DNA from: Desulfobacterales bacterium
GTDB lineage: Bacteria > Desulfobacterota > Desulfobacteria > Desulfobacterales > JAFDCJ01
Reading direction: 5' to 3'
Assembly: GCA_029932495.1 (NCBI GenBank)
Contig: JAOZPY010000185.1
Coordinates: 1 to 5,969 of the forward strand
DNA length: 5,969 bases
The first letter of the stretch is position 1. Each line of letters starts with the position of its first letter. Positions 1 to 5,706 of the stretch are shown here, piece by piece. A program made the position numbers and the translations under genes. Under the pieces are notes generated by a model that saw only the letters and a list, made by a program, of their open reading frames with translations, was not told the origin of the DNA and did not search any database.

Positions 1-18
1 TTCTTGACAATATTTTAA

Positions 19-35
19 TAAGTGATATTCACTAA
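19..35. promoter_or_regulatory. Putative TetR-type operator 1 (17-bp dyad)
   Basis: The sequence TAAGTGATATTCACTAA is a dyad with 7-bp half-sites and a 3-bp centre. Six of the seven base pairs are symmetric, and the inner AGTGA/TCACT arms are perfect. It overlaps the expected -10 position downstream of TTGACA (4-9), so a bound protein would block that promoter. Size and symmetry suit a TetR-family dimer, and a TetR gene lies in the same operon. The link between the two is an inference. Confidence 0.5.
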
Positions 36-83
36 CCATATTTTCCATTGATCTATATGCCTTTAATTAATATTAGCAAGATA

Positions 84-100
84 TTAGTTACTGTCACCAA
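84..100. promoter_or_regulatory. Putative TetR-type operator 2 (17-bp dyad)
   Basis: TTAGTTACTGTCACCAA has the same geometry as the dyad at 19-35: 7-bp half-sites and a 3-bp centre. Five of seven pairs are symmetric, and 11 of the 14 half-site bases match the first dyad at the same positions. The shared half-site is close to TTAGTGA. It begins at about the start point expected for the promoter hexamers at 48-53 and 71-76. The centres of the two dyads are 65 bp apart. This copy is the weaker of the two. Confidence 0.42.
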
Positions 101-135
101 CCCCGTTATCAAAACAAATTAAGGAGATAGCGAAT

Positions 136-906
136 ATGCCCTCAGAGCTTGTTCTGGTTCAAAGAAAAAATAAAGTCGCCACGCTGATCCTCAATCGTCC
201 GGAAGTGCTGAATGCGATGAGCAAGGAAATGCTGGTCCAGCTTCGCGATGTTGTTGTGCAGATTGCCGCTGATGAATCCATTCATGTTGTGGTGCTCAAA
301 GGCGCCGGGGAGCATTTTTCGGCCGGCGCGGATGTGGCACTTTTTTCAGAAAAAATTGAACCCTATGACTGGCTGGTAGCCATGAAGGGCGTGGGCGACA
401 TTGTACGAACCTTGCGGGAAATGCCCCAACCGGTGGTCGTTATGCTCAAGGGGGTGGCCGTCGGCGGTGGGGCAAACCTGGCACTGGCCGGAGATTTTGT
501 AATCGCTGCCCATAACGCCAGGTTCTGTGAAATCTTTGCGGCCATCGGGCTGGTCCTTGACTACGGGGGGACCTATCTGCTCCCCCGGCTGGTGGGCCTT
601 GCCCGGGCCCGGGAATTGGCCATGCTGGCAGAAGAAATTGACGGCAAAAAAGCGGCCGGTATGGGCCTGATTTACAAGTCGGTACCGGAAGAAGCATTGG
701 AAAAAGAAGTGCAGTCCCTGGCCGAGACGCTGGCGGCAAAGCCTCCGCTTGCGCTGAGATTAATCAAGGAGGGTCTTGAAAAAAGCTTTGACATGTCCCT
801 GCAGGAGGTTTTGCACTGGGAAGCCGCCCACCAGTCGGTCATGCTGCAAACCCCGGAACACAAAGAAATTGTAAAAATGTTTCTGGAAGCGAAGAAAAAA
901 AGCTGA
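136..906 (+). CDS. Enoyl-CoA hydratase/isomerase family protein, PaaG-like
   Basis: This is a complete 256-residue crotonase-fold protein, the normal size for the family. The start is supported by AAGGAG at 121-126, nine bases before the ATG. The oxyanion-hole elements are the SAGAD motif (62-66) and the GGG run (110-112). The two glutamates of classical enoyl-CoA hydratase (Glu144 and Glu164 in the rat enzyme) are missing: by alignment from memory they fall on Asn114 and Phe134. Instead, Asp142 in the LDYGGTYLLPRL segment lines up with the catalytic Asp of PaaG-type isomerases, whose matching segment reads PDCGGTWLLPR. This favours double-bond isomerisation, or another crotonase reaction, over simple hydration of 2-enoyl-CoA. 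The PaaG consensus proline before that Asp is Leu141 here. It is cytoplasmic, with no signal peptide or membrane segment. As first gene of the operon it presumably acts with the acyl-CoA dehydrogenases behind it. Family is certain; the exact reaction is not. Confidence 0.9.
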   Translation: MPSELVLVQRKNKVATLILNRPEVLNAMSKEMLVQLRDVVVQIAADESIHVVVLKGAGEHFSAGADVALFSEKIEPYDWLVAMKGVGDIVRTLREMPQPVVVMLKGVAVGGGANLALAGDFVIAAHNARFCEIFAAIGLVLDYGGTYLLPRLVGLARARELAMLAEEIDGKKAAGMGLIYKSVPEEALEKEVQSLAETLAAKPPLALRLIKEGLEKSFDMSLQEVLHWEAAHQSVMLQTPEHKEIVKMFLEAKKKS

Positions 907-912
907 AATGAT

Positions 913-958
913 AATTGGGCTGCTTAATCCGGTAAACTTATTCAACTCTATCAACCAG
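913..958. repeat. Intergenic ATCAAC-type spacer element, copy 1
   Basis: The 63-bp gap between the hydratase-family gene and the first dehydrogenase contains AATTGGG, CTG, TTAATCC, then TCAAC and ATCAACCAG. The same order of words appears at 4055-4110 before the carboxyltransferase. The tract ends just before GAGG (960-963), the ribosome binding site for the ATG at 970. No terminator-like hairpin with a T run is present, so read-through into the next gene is expected. What the element does is unknown. Confidence 0.4.
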
Positions 959-969
959 CGAGGTACCCG

Positions 970-2139
970 ATGGCTGTAAAATCAAAAAGTGCAACCCAGA
1001 TCTATTTCAATAAAGATCATGAGATGGTGCGCAAGTCGATAAGAGAATTCATTGATAAAGAGATAAACCCCTATATGGACGAGTGGGAAGAACAGGGCCA
1101 GTCTCCGCTTCATAAGTTGTTTAAAAAGATGGGGGAGCTCGGTTTTCTCGGCATTCGCTACGATCCTGCCTACGGCGGACAGGGCCTGGACTACTGGTAT
1201 GACACCGTCTTTCTGGAAGAACTCGGACGCATTCACGGCTCCGGGCTGGTGGTTGCCATCGCAGTGCAGACCCACATGGCGACCCCGGCCATTGCTGAAT
1301 TCGGCAGCGAGTATTTAAAAGAAACTTATTTAAAACCCGCCATTGCCGGCGACATGGTGGCCGCCATTGCCGTTAGCGAGCCCGATGCCGGATCCGATGT
1401 CGCCGCCATTCAGACCACCGCGAAACGAGAAAACGACACTTATGTAATCAACGGATCCAAAACATTTATCACCAATGGCACCCAGGCGGATTTCCTGACC
1501 CTGCTGGCCCGCACCAGCGACGATCCGGGTTACCATTCCTTCAGCCTGATCGTTGTACCCACGCATCTGAACGGTTTTACAGTCAGCCGCAAACTGGATA
1601 AACTGGGGATGCACAGCAGCGATACGGCGGAGCTGTTTTTTGACAACCTCAGAGTACCCGTTAAAAACCGCATCGGTAAAGAGGGTGAGGGCTTTATCTA
1701 CCAGATGCAGCAGTTTCAGCATGAGCGTTTTTCGGCCATTCCCATGTCGTATATTTCCGCAGAGGAGATGATGGCCATGACCGTCGAACACATCCGCAAG
1801 CGCATTGTATTCGGCAAACCCCTGATTGCCCGGCAGGTACTGCGCCATCGTCTGGCGGACTGGCAAACCGAAACCGAATGCCTGCGGCAGCTTACCTACC
1901 ACATCGTCAGAATGAAAGAAGCGGGCCTGGATGTCACCCGGGAAGTTTCCATGGCCAAGCTCTATGCCGCCGGGCTGCTCACCAGGGTGGCTGACGGCTG
2001 CCTGCAAATGTATGGCGGCCTGGGATTTATGAACGAGATGCCGATTTCCCGGGCTTACCGGGATTCCCGAATCATCTCCATCGGTGGTGGAACCGATGAG
2101 ATCATGAGAGAGATCATCGCCAAGATCGAATTGGGTTAA
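970..2139 (+). CDS. Acyl-CoA dehydrogenase, IVD/LCAD-like active site (paralogue 1)
   Basis: This 389-residue flavoprotein should oxidise an acyl-CoA to the 2-enoyl-CoA and pass electrons to ETF. The N-terminal helical domain spans about 12-125, the middle beta domain about 130-227 and the C-terminal helical domain about 240-387. Family signature 1 is AVSEPDAGSD (134-143); signature 2 begins at Gln346 (QMYGGLGF). The usual C-terminal catalytic Glu of the EGT motif is absent: the site reads IGGGTDE (371-377), with Gly373 in the Glu position. A Glu is instead present at 252 in HERF, the helix-G position used by isovaleryl-CoA and long-chain dehydrogenases, so the enzyme should be active. Recalled family sequences place it near citronellyl-CoA dehydrogenase (AtuD), which suggests a branched or long substrate. 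The start has GAGG at 960-963. The next gene is a close paralogue. Family is sure; the substrate is open. Confidence 0.93.
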   Translation: MAVKSKSATQIYFNKDHEMVRKSIREFIDKEINPYMDEWEEQGQSPLHKLFKKMGELGFLGIRYDPAYGGQGLDYWYDTVFLEELGRIHGSGLVVAIAVQTHMATPAIAEFGSEYLKETYLKPAIAGDMVAAIAVSEPDAGSDVAAIQTTAKRENDTYVINGSKTFITNGTQADFLTLLARTSDDPGYHSFSLIVVPTHLNGFTVSRKLDKLGMHSSDTAELFFDNLRVPVKNRIGKEGEGFIYQMQQFQHERFSAIPMSYISAEEMMAMTVEHIRKRIVFGKPLIARQVLRHRLADWQTETECLRQLTYHIVRMKEAGLDVTREVSMAKLYAAGLLTRVADGCLQMYGGLGFMNEMPISRAYRDSRIISIGGGTDEIMREIIAKIELG

Positions 2140-2167
2140 AAAAATAGCGGATTGGTTATGTCCGTGA

Positions 2168-2229
2168 AGATCAATTCCAATCGTCTAAATCAACCCGGTC
2201 AACCAATGAACGCATCCCGGATTAACCGG
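2168..2229. repeat. Intergenic ATCAAC-type spacer element, diverged copy
   Basis: The 104-bp gap between the two dehydrogenases contains ATCAATTCCAATC, AAATCAACCCGGTCAACCAATGAAC and a short dyad, CCGGATTAACCGG (2217-2229). It shares the AATCAAC vocabulary of the gaps at 913-958 and 4055-4110 but lacks the AATTGGG lead-in, so it is either a diverged relative or independent low-complexity sequence. It stops just before AGGAAGG (2231-2237), the ribosome binding site of the second dehydrogenase. Nothing else is recognisable in the gap. Confidence 0.28.
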
Positions 2230-2243
2230 CAGGAAGGCAAACA

Positions 2244-3413
2244 ATGGCGCCAGGACCGTTAAACGGAAACAGAATCTACTTCACCAAGGAACATGACATG
2301 GTGCGACGGGCGGTGGCCGATTTTGTACAAAAAGAAATCAATCCCAATGTGGACCAATGGGAAGCTGAAGGCATCGCACCGCTCAAAAAAATTTTTAAAA
2401 TGATGGGAGATCTCGGATTTCTCGGCATCCGCTACGATCCTGACTATGGCGGCCAGGGGCTTGATTACTGGTATGACACCGTTTTTTTAGAAGAACTGGG
2501 TCACATTAAAGCCCTGGGGCTTGCTGTGGCGATCACCGTTCAGACCCATATGGCCACGCCGGCCATTGAAGCCTTCGGCAATGATCATCTGAAAAATACT
2601 TACCTGAAAGCAGCCATTGCCGGTGACATGGTCGGCGCCATTGCCGTAACCGAACCAGAGGCCGGCTCGGATGTAGCTGCCATCCGAACCACTGCCAGAA
2701 AAGACGGTGGTGATTTTGTTATCAATGGCTCCAAAATGTACATCACCAACGGCACCCAGGCGGATTTTTTTACCCTGCTGGCCCGAACCGGCGATGAGCC
2801 TGGCTACCATTCCTTCAGCCTTTTCGTGGTCCCTTCGGATCTTCCCGGGGTTACCGTGGGCCGCAAACTGGATAAGCTGGGCATTCGCATCAGTGATACG
2901 GCCGAACTGTTTTTCGACAACGTCCGGCTGCCAGCCGAAAATCTGATCGGCAGCCAGGGGGAAGGATTTATCTACCAGATGCAGCAATTTCAGCATGAAC
3001 GCTTTTCTCTGCTGCCATTTACCTGCATCGCAGCCCGGGACATCATCGACATGACAGTGGAGCATATCAGACAACGGATGACATTCGGCAAACCCCTGGT
3101 GGCCCGGCAGGTATTGCGTCACCGAATCGCTGATTGGCTGACGGAAATCGAGTGCCTGCAGCAGCTCATCTATCACATCGTGCGCATGAAAGAAGCGGGA
3201 CTGGATGCCACCCGGGAAATATCCATGGGCAAGCTTGCCGCCAGCCGGGTGCTGATCGGAGTCAGCAATGATTGCCTGCAGATGTATGGCGGTCTCGGAT
3301 TTATGAATGAAATGCTGATCTCGCGCTATTACCGTGATGCCCGTGGGCTGTCTATCGGTGGCGGAGCGGATGAAGTCCTGCGCGATGTGATCGCCAAACT
3401 TGAGGGCTACTAG
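2244..3413 (+). CDS. Acyl-CoA dehydrogenase, IVD/LCAD-like active site (paralogue 2)
   Basis: Also 389 residues, this protein aligns with the preceding dehydrogenase end to end without a gap. A hand count gives 269 identical positions, about 69%. It keeps the FAD/substrate signature AVTEPEAGSD (134-143), the second signature from Gln346, the helix-G Glu252 in HERF, and the IGGGADE motif with Gly373 where the EGT-motif Glu usually lies. It should therefore have the same chemistry: FAD-dependent 2,3-desaturation of an acyl-CoA with electrons going to ETF. Differences cluster in the N-terminal 10 residues, in 151-158, in 256-269 (beside the catalytic Glu, likely lining the acyl pocket) and in 332-343. 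The two copies may thus prefer different chain lengths or branching, or form mixed tetramers. The start is set by AGGAAGG (2231-2237), six bases before the ATG. The TetR gene follows after 17 bp. Confidence 0.93.
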   Translation: MAPGPLNGNRIYFTKEHDMVRRAVADFVQKEINPNVDQWEAEGIAPLKKIFKMMGDLGFLGIRYDPDYGGQGLDYWYDTVFLEELGHIKALGLAVAITVQTHMATPAIEAFGNDHLKNTYLKAAIAGDMVGAIAVTEPEAGSDVAAIRTTARKDGGDFVINGSKMYITNGTQADFFTLLARTGDEPGYHSFSLFVVPSDLPGVTVGRKLDKLGIRISDTAELFFDNVRLPAENLIGSQGEGFIYQMQQFQHERFSLLPFTCIAARDIIDMTVEHIRQRMTFGKPLVARQVLRHRIADWLTEIECLQQLIYHIVRMKEAGLDATREISMGKLAASRVLIGVSNDCLQMYGGLGFMNEMLISRYYRDARGLSIGGGADEVLRDVIAKLEGY

Positions 3414-3414
3414 C

Positions 3415-3422
3415 AGAAGGGA
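3415..3422 (+). promoter_or_regulatory. Ribosome binding site deciding the TTG start of the regulator
   Basis: AGAAGGGA lies immediately after the stop codon of the second dehydrogenase and about nine bases before TTG at 3431. The nearby ATG (3438-3440) is out of frame with the regulator, and no in-frame ATG lies before the DNA-binding domain, so this site supports TTG initiation. The weak start codon would keep the regulator at a lower level than its operon partners. Confidence 0.6.
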
Positions 3423-3430
3423 TTGCTGCC

Positions 3431-4039
3431 TTGAAAAATGAGAAAAAAAAACCCTTGCCACCGGGACGGATTAAAATCGTTCTGGCATTGAAGTCTTTGC
3501 TCGGGCACAAAGAATTCAGCGCCATCACCACGGCGGAAATCGCAAAAACCGCCGGCGTGACCGAAGCATTGATTTATAAATATTTTAAAGACAAGCGTGA
3601 TCTGCTGCACCAGTTGCTGAGCGAATATCTTGAACAATACCGCGCCCAACTGGTCCAGGCGATCAGAGGCATTAATGGCGCTTTTAACCGGCTGCGCAAG
3701 CTCATCTGGTACCATATCAATGTGTACGCCACCAACCGGGTTTTTGCCAGAATCCTACTGATCGAGGTCCGCAACTACCCGGATTACTATAGAAGTGAAA
3801 CCTATCGGCGGGTAAAAGAATACAGTGACGTTGTGCTGCAAGTGATCGAAGAAGGCGTCCAAAACGGAGAAATTCGCAGCGATCTTCCGCCCAAATTGAT
3901 CCGCTACGGAATTCTCGGCAGCATCGAGCAGGTTTGCCTTTCCGGAATTATTTTCGACAAGCAAATCAACCCGGATGAACTGACCGAACAGCTGTGTAAG
4001 TTTATTTTCCAGGGGATTGAACGCAAAAACCGAAATTGA
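3431..4039 (+). CDS. TetR/AcrR-family transcriptional regulator
   Basis: This 202-residue protein is of typical TetR length. The N-terminal DNA-binding domain covers about 12-60, with the helix-turn-helix at about 32-52: ITTAEIAKTAGVTEALIYKY, followed by FKDKRDLL, the classic TetR helix-4 signature. The rest (about 65-200) is an all-helical ligand and dimerisation domain without a recognisable specific motif. It begins with a basic tail (MKNEKKK) and uses TTG as its start. It lies inside the operon, 17 bp after a dehydrogenase and 87 bp before a carboxyltransferase. TetR proteins in acyl-CoA operons commonly bind acyl-CoA thioesters, as FadR of Bacillus does, and release DNA. By inference it autoregulates this operon through the dyads at 19-35 and 84-100. 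Its ligand is unknown, and an activator role cannot be excluded. Confidence 0.92.
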   Translation: MKNEKKKPLPPGRIKIVLALKSLLGHKEFSAITTAEIAKTAGVTEALIYKYFKDKRDLLHQLLSEYLEQYRAQLVQAIRGINGAFNRLRKLIWYHINVYATNRVFARILLIEVRNYPDYYRSETYRRVKEYSDVVLQVIEEGVQNGEIRSDLPPKLIRYGILGSIEQVCLSGIIFDKQINPDELTEQLCKFIFQGIERKNRN

Positions 4040-4054
4040 GCCGTTGGGCGAAAA

Positions 4055-4110
4055 AATTGGGACTGATTAATCCAATCAACCTGATCAAATCAATCAACTT
4101 AATCACCCAG
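4055..4110. repeat. Intergenic ATCAAC-type spacer element, copy 2
   Basis: The 87-bp gap between the regulator and the first carboxyltransferase holds AATTGGGACTGATTAATCC (4055-4073), then ATCAAC, TGATCAAATCAATCAAC and TTAATCACCCAG. The lead-in nearly matches AATTGGGCTGCTTAATCC at 913-930, and both end in a CCAG or CCCAG just before the ribosome binding site of the next gene. The repeated word is AATCAAC with variable one- to three-base joints. ATTGG (4056-4060) can pair with CCAAT (4072-4076). No T run follows, so this is not a terminator. Confidence 0.42.
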
Positions 4111-4122
4111 ACCGGAGGTCTG
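4108..4122 (+). promoter_or_regulatory. Hairpin enclosing the ribosome binding site of the carboxyltransferase
   Basis: CAGACC (4108-4113), GGA (4114-4116) and GGTCTG (4117-4122) form a perfect 6-bp stem with a three-base loop. The Shine-Dalgarno sequence GGAGGT (4114-4119) is made up of the loop and the first three bases of the 3' arm, and the ATG follows four bases after the hairpin. The structure would partly hide the ribosome binding site and could set the translation level of this gene relative to its neighbours. The pairing is read directly; its effect is an inference. Confidence 0.5.
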
Positions 4123-4126
4123 CAAA

Positions 4127-5677
4127 ATGGGAAAATGGATGAATGGCTATCTTGAAAAACTGGCCGCCAATCGTCGTGAAAACCTTGAAGCGGGTGGGCT
4201 TGAACGTATAAACCTCCAGCATGAACTCGGCAAACTCACCGCCCGGGAGAGGATCGAGCAGCTGGCCGATCCCGGCTCCTTTGAGGAAATCGGTTCGCTG
4301 GTCAGAGAATTCCGCCTGGGTCTGGAAGGCGACGCCCGCCCCAGCCCCTCTGACGGCGTGGTTATGGGCCTGGCCGAGGTAAACGGTCGGCCGTTGATGG
4401 TATACAGCCTGGATTTTACTGTCATGTCCGGCGCCATCGGGGACCAGGGGATCTGGAAAATCGCTGAACTCGTACAGATGGCCGGACAACAGCAAATGCC
4501 GATCATCGGCATTTTTGATTCAGCCGGCTCACGGTTCAGTTTCAAAGACGGATATGTCGGCTTAAACGGGTTGGGCCAGCTGGTGCGAAGCTACTGTCTT
4601 TACTCCGGTGTTATCCCCCAGATTTCACTGATCCTGGGGCCCTGCACCGGACCCATTGCCCAGGTACCGGTCTTATCCGATTTCTTGATTATCAATCGCA
4701 ATACCGGCTTTTTATGGTGGGGAGGCGATATCGGCTCGGACGATGCCGGATCAGCCGAATTCCACATGGAAAAAAGCGGTCAGTGCGACCTGCTGGCTGA
4801 CAGCGATGAAGAGGCCATTGACCAGGTCAAACAACTGCTGACTTTCATCCCTCAAAATTTTCGTGAAAAGCCCTTGACGATCAAAGCCAGTGACGACCCT
4901 GAACGCGCAGAAGAGGCCCTGCTGGATGTGATGCCGGACAACCCGAAATTTACCTATGACATTCACGAAGTCATTGAGCTGATCGTAGATGATGCGGCCT
5001 TTTTTGAGCTCAAAGAAGATTTTGCACCCAATATGGTGGTGGGCTTTGCCCGCTTTGACGGCATGGTGACCGGCATTGCCGCCACCAACCCGGACGAGTT
5101 CAGCGGCATTATGGAGCCGAATTCCTCGGATAAATACGACCGTTTCATTATGTTTCTGGACGCTTTTAACATCCCGCTGCTGACCATCTCGGACACGCCG
5201 GCGTTTCCTCCCGGCGACAAGTGGGAACGGCTGGGCGTCATTCGGCATGGCGCCAAGAACCTGCACGGGTATTCGCACCTGACCAACCCGAAAATAACCC
5301 TGGTCCTGCGGCGCTCCTACGGCGGCTCCAACATCGTGCTCGGATGCAGTAAAATGGGCCCGGACTTTATTTACGGCTGGCCGACGGTTGAATTCGCTCC
5401 CACCGGGCCGGAGTCCATCGTGCAGGCTGTTTTCCACAAGGAGCTGACCAAAGCCAAGCAGGAGGGCAATTATGAAGAGGTCTATGACTTTTTCCTGAGT
5501 ATTCTCAAGGAACATTTCAGCGTTATGACCATGGGAAAAACGTTTACCACCTATTACACGGTCCATGAAGTGATCGATCCGCGCCAGACCCGCGCCAGAA
5601 TTGTCAAGGCTCTGCGCGCCACGGCTAACAAGCACGAAGAGGTTCCGCAGAAAAGACGTTTTATCAAACCAGCATAA
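4127..5677 (+). CDS. Divergent PCC-type acyl-CoA carboxyltransferase subunit
   Basis: This complete 516-residue protein has the usual length of propionyl-CoA carboxylase beta or methylmalonyl-CoA decarboxylase alpha subunits, which move a carboxyl group between biotin and an acyl-CoA. N-terminal landmarks are GKLTARERIEQLADPGSF (35-52), DGVV (76-79) and DFTV (96-99); C-terminal ones are VVGFARF (304-310), RHGAK (373-377) and YGG (398-400). Several signature sites differ from the consensus recalled for the family. DSGGAR is DSAGSR (131-136), GPCAGGA is GPCTGPI (171-177), VPGF is TPAF (357-360), and YGGA is YGGS (398-401). About ten residues carrying the VVKTVTGEEVT segment are missing near 201-207. 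The substrate-selectivity position that is Asp in propionyl-CoA carboxylases is Ile403. It is not the MCC/geranyl-CoA type. GGAGGT at 4114-4119 fixes the start. A second carboxyltransferase follows 29 bp later, so the two may form a mixed complex. Family is firm; activity and substrate are uncertain. Confidence 0.88.
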   Translation: MGKWMNGYLEKLAANRRENLEAGGLERINLQHELGKLTARERIEQLADPGSFEEIGSLVREFRLGLEGDARPSPSDGVVMGLAEVNGRPLMVYSLDFTVMSGAIGDQGIWKIAELVQMAGQQQMPIIGIFDSAGSRFSFKDGYVGLNGLGQLVRSYCLYSGVIPQISLILGPCTGPIAQVPVLSDFLIINRNTGFLWWGGDIGSDDAGSAEFHMEKSGQCDLLADSDEEAIDQVKQLLTFIPQNFREKPLTIKASDDPERAEEALLDVMPDNPKFTYDIHEVIELIVDDAAFFELKEDFAPNMVVGFARFDGMVTGIAATNPDEFSGIMEPNSSDKYDRFIMFLDAFNIPLLTISDTPAFPPGDKWERLGVIRHGAKNLHGYSHLTNPKITLVLRRSYGGSNIVLGCSKMGPDFIYGWPTVEFAPTGPESIVQAVFHKELTKAKQEGNYEEVYDFFLSILKEHFSVMTMGKTFTTYYTVHEVIDPRQTRARIVKALRATANKHEEVPQKRRFIKPA

Positions 5678-5706
5678 GCAAACCAGATTTAGCAAAGGAG
5701 CCTGTT

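Larger units (their letters stand above)
1..135 (+). promoter_or_regulatory. AT-rich leader and promoter region of the operon
   Basis: This stretch has no gene and is markedly more AT-rich than the coding DNA that follows, as expected for a promoter region. Two sigma70-like hexamer pairs can be read. One is TTGACA (4-9), a perfect -35, with a weak TATTCA (26-31) 16 bp further on. The other is TTGATC (48-53) with TATTAG (71-76) at an ideal 17-bp spacing; each of its hexamers matches 4 of 6 consensus bases, and it would start RNA near 83. Each pair is overlapped or closely followed by one of the two dyads at 19-35 and 84-100, which is where a repressor would sit. The window begins inside this region, so the upstream gene and further sites cannot be seen. 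Which promoter is used is unproven. Confidence 0.55.

Noticed and set aside
1330..2007. Open frame on the - strand (225 codons)
   Set aside because: It is antisense to the first acyl-CoA dehydrogenase and shows no family motif; treated as a codon-bias shadow.
970..3413. Loss of catalytic activity in both dehydrogenases because the EGT glutamate is Gly
   Set aside because: Isovaleryl-CoA and long-chain dehydrogenases lack Glu at that site and use one on helix G; both proteins have Glu252 there.
2487..3461. Long open frame on the - strand (324 codons)
   Set aside because: It lies opposite the second acyl-CoA dehydrogenase, whose protein has full family signatures. The - strand translation shows no domain, and it mirrors codon bias of the real gene. 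A similar frame opposite the first paralogue supports a shadow.
913..4110. CRISPR array or true tandem repeat in the ATCAAC spacers
   Set aside because: The words are 6-8 bases with irregular joints and lie in separate gaps. There are no uniform repeats with unique spacers.
4055..4126. Intrinsic terminator or riboswitch between the regulator and the carboxyltransferase
   Set aside because: The only strong stem (4108-4122) is AT/GC mixed, has no following T run and contains the SD. No known riboswitch core is recognisable in 87 bp.
4127..5677. Geranyl-CoA or methylcrotonyl-CoA carboxylase beta subunit (AtuC/LiuB type)
   Set aside because: It was tempting because the dehydrogenases look AtuD-like, but the 516-residue length and the DSAGSR, RHGAK and YGGS motif contexts are those of the PCC type, without the MCC/GCC-specific segments.
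4751..5695. Long open frame on the - strand (314 codons)
   Set aside because: It is antisense to the C-terminal half of the carboxyltransferase, which carries conserved motifs in the + frame. The - strand product has no recognisable domain and no convincing ribosome binding site.
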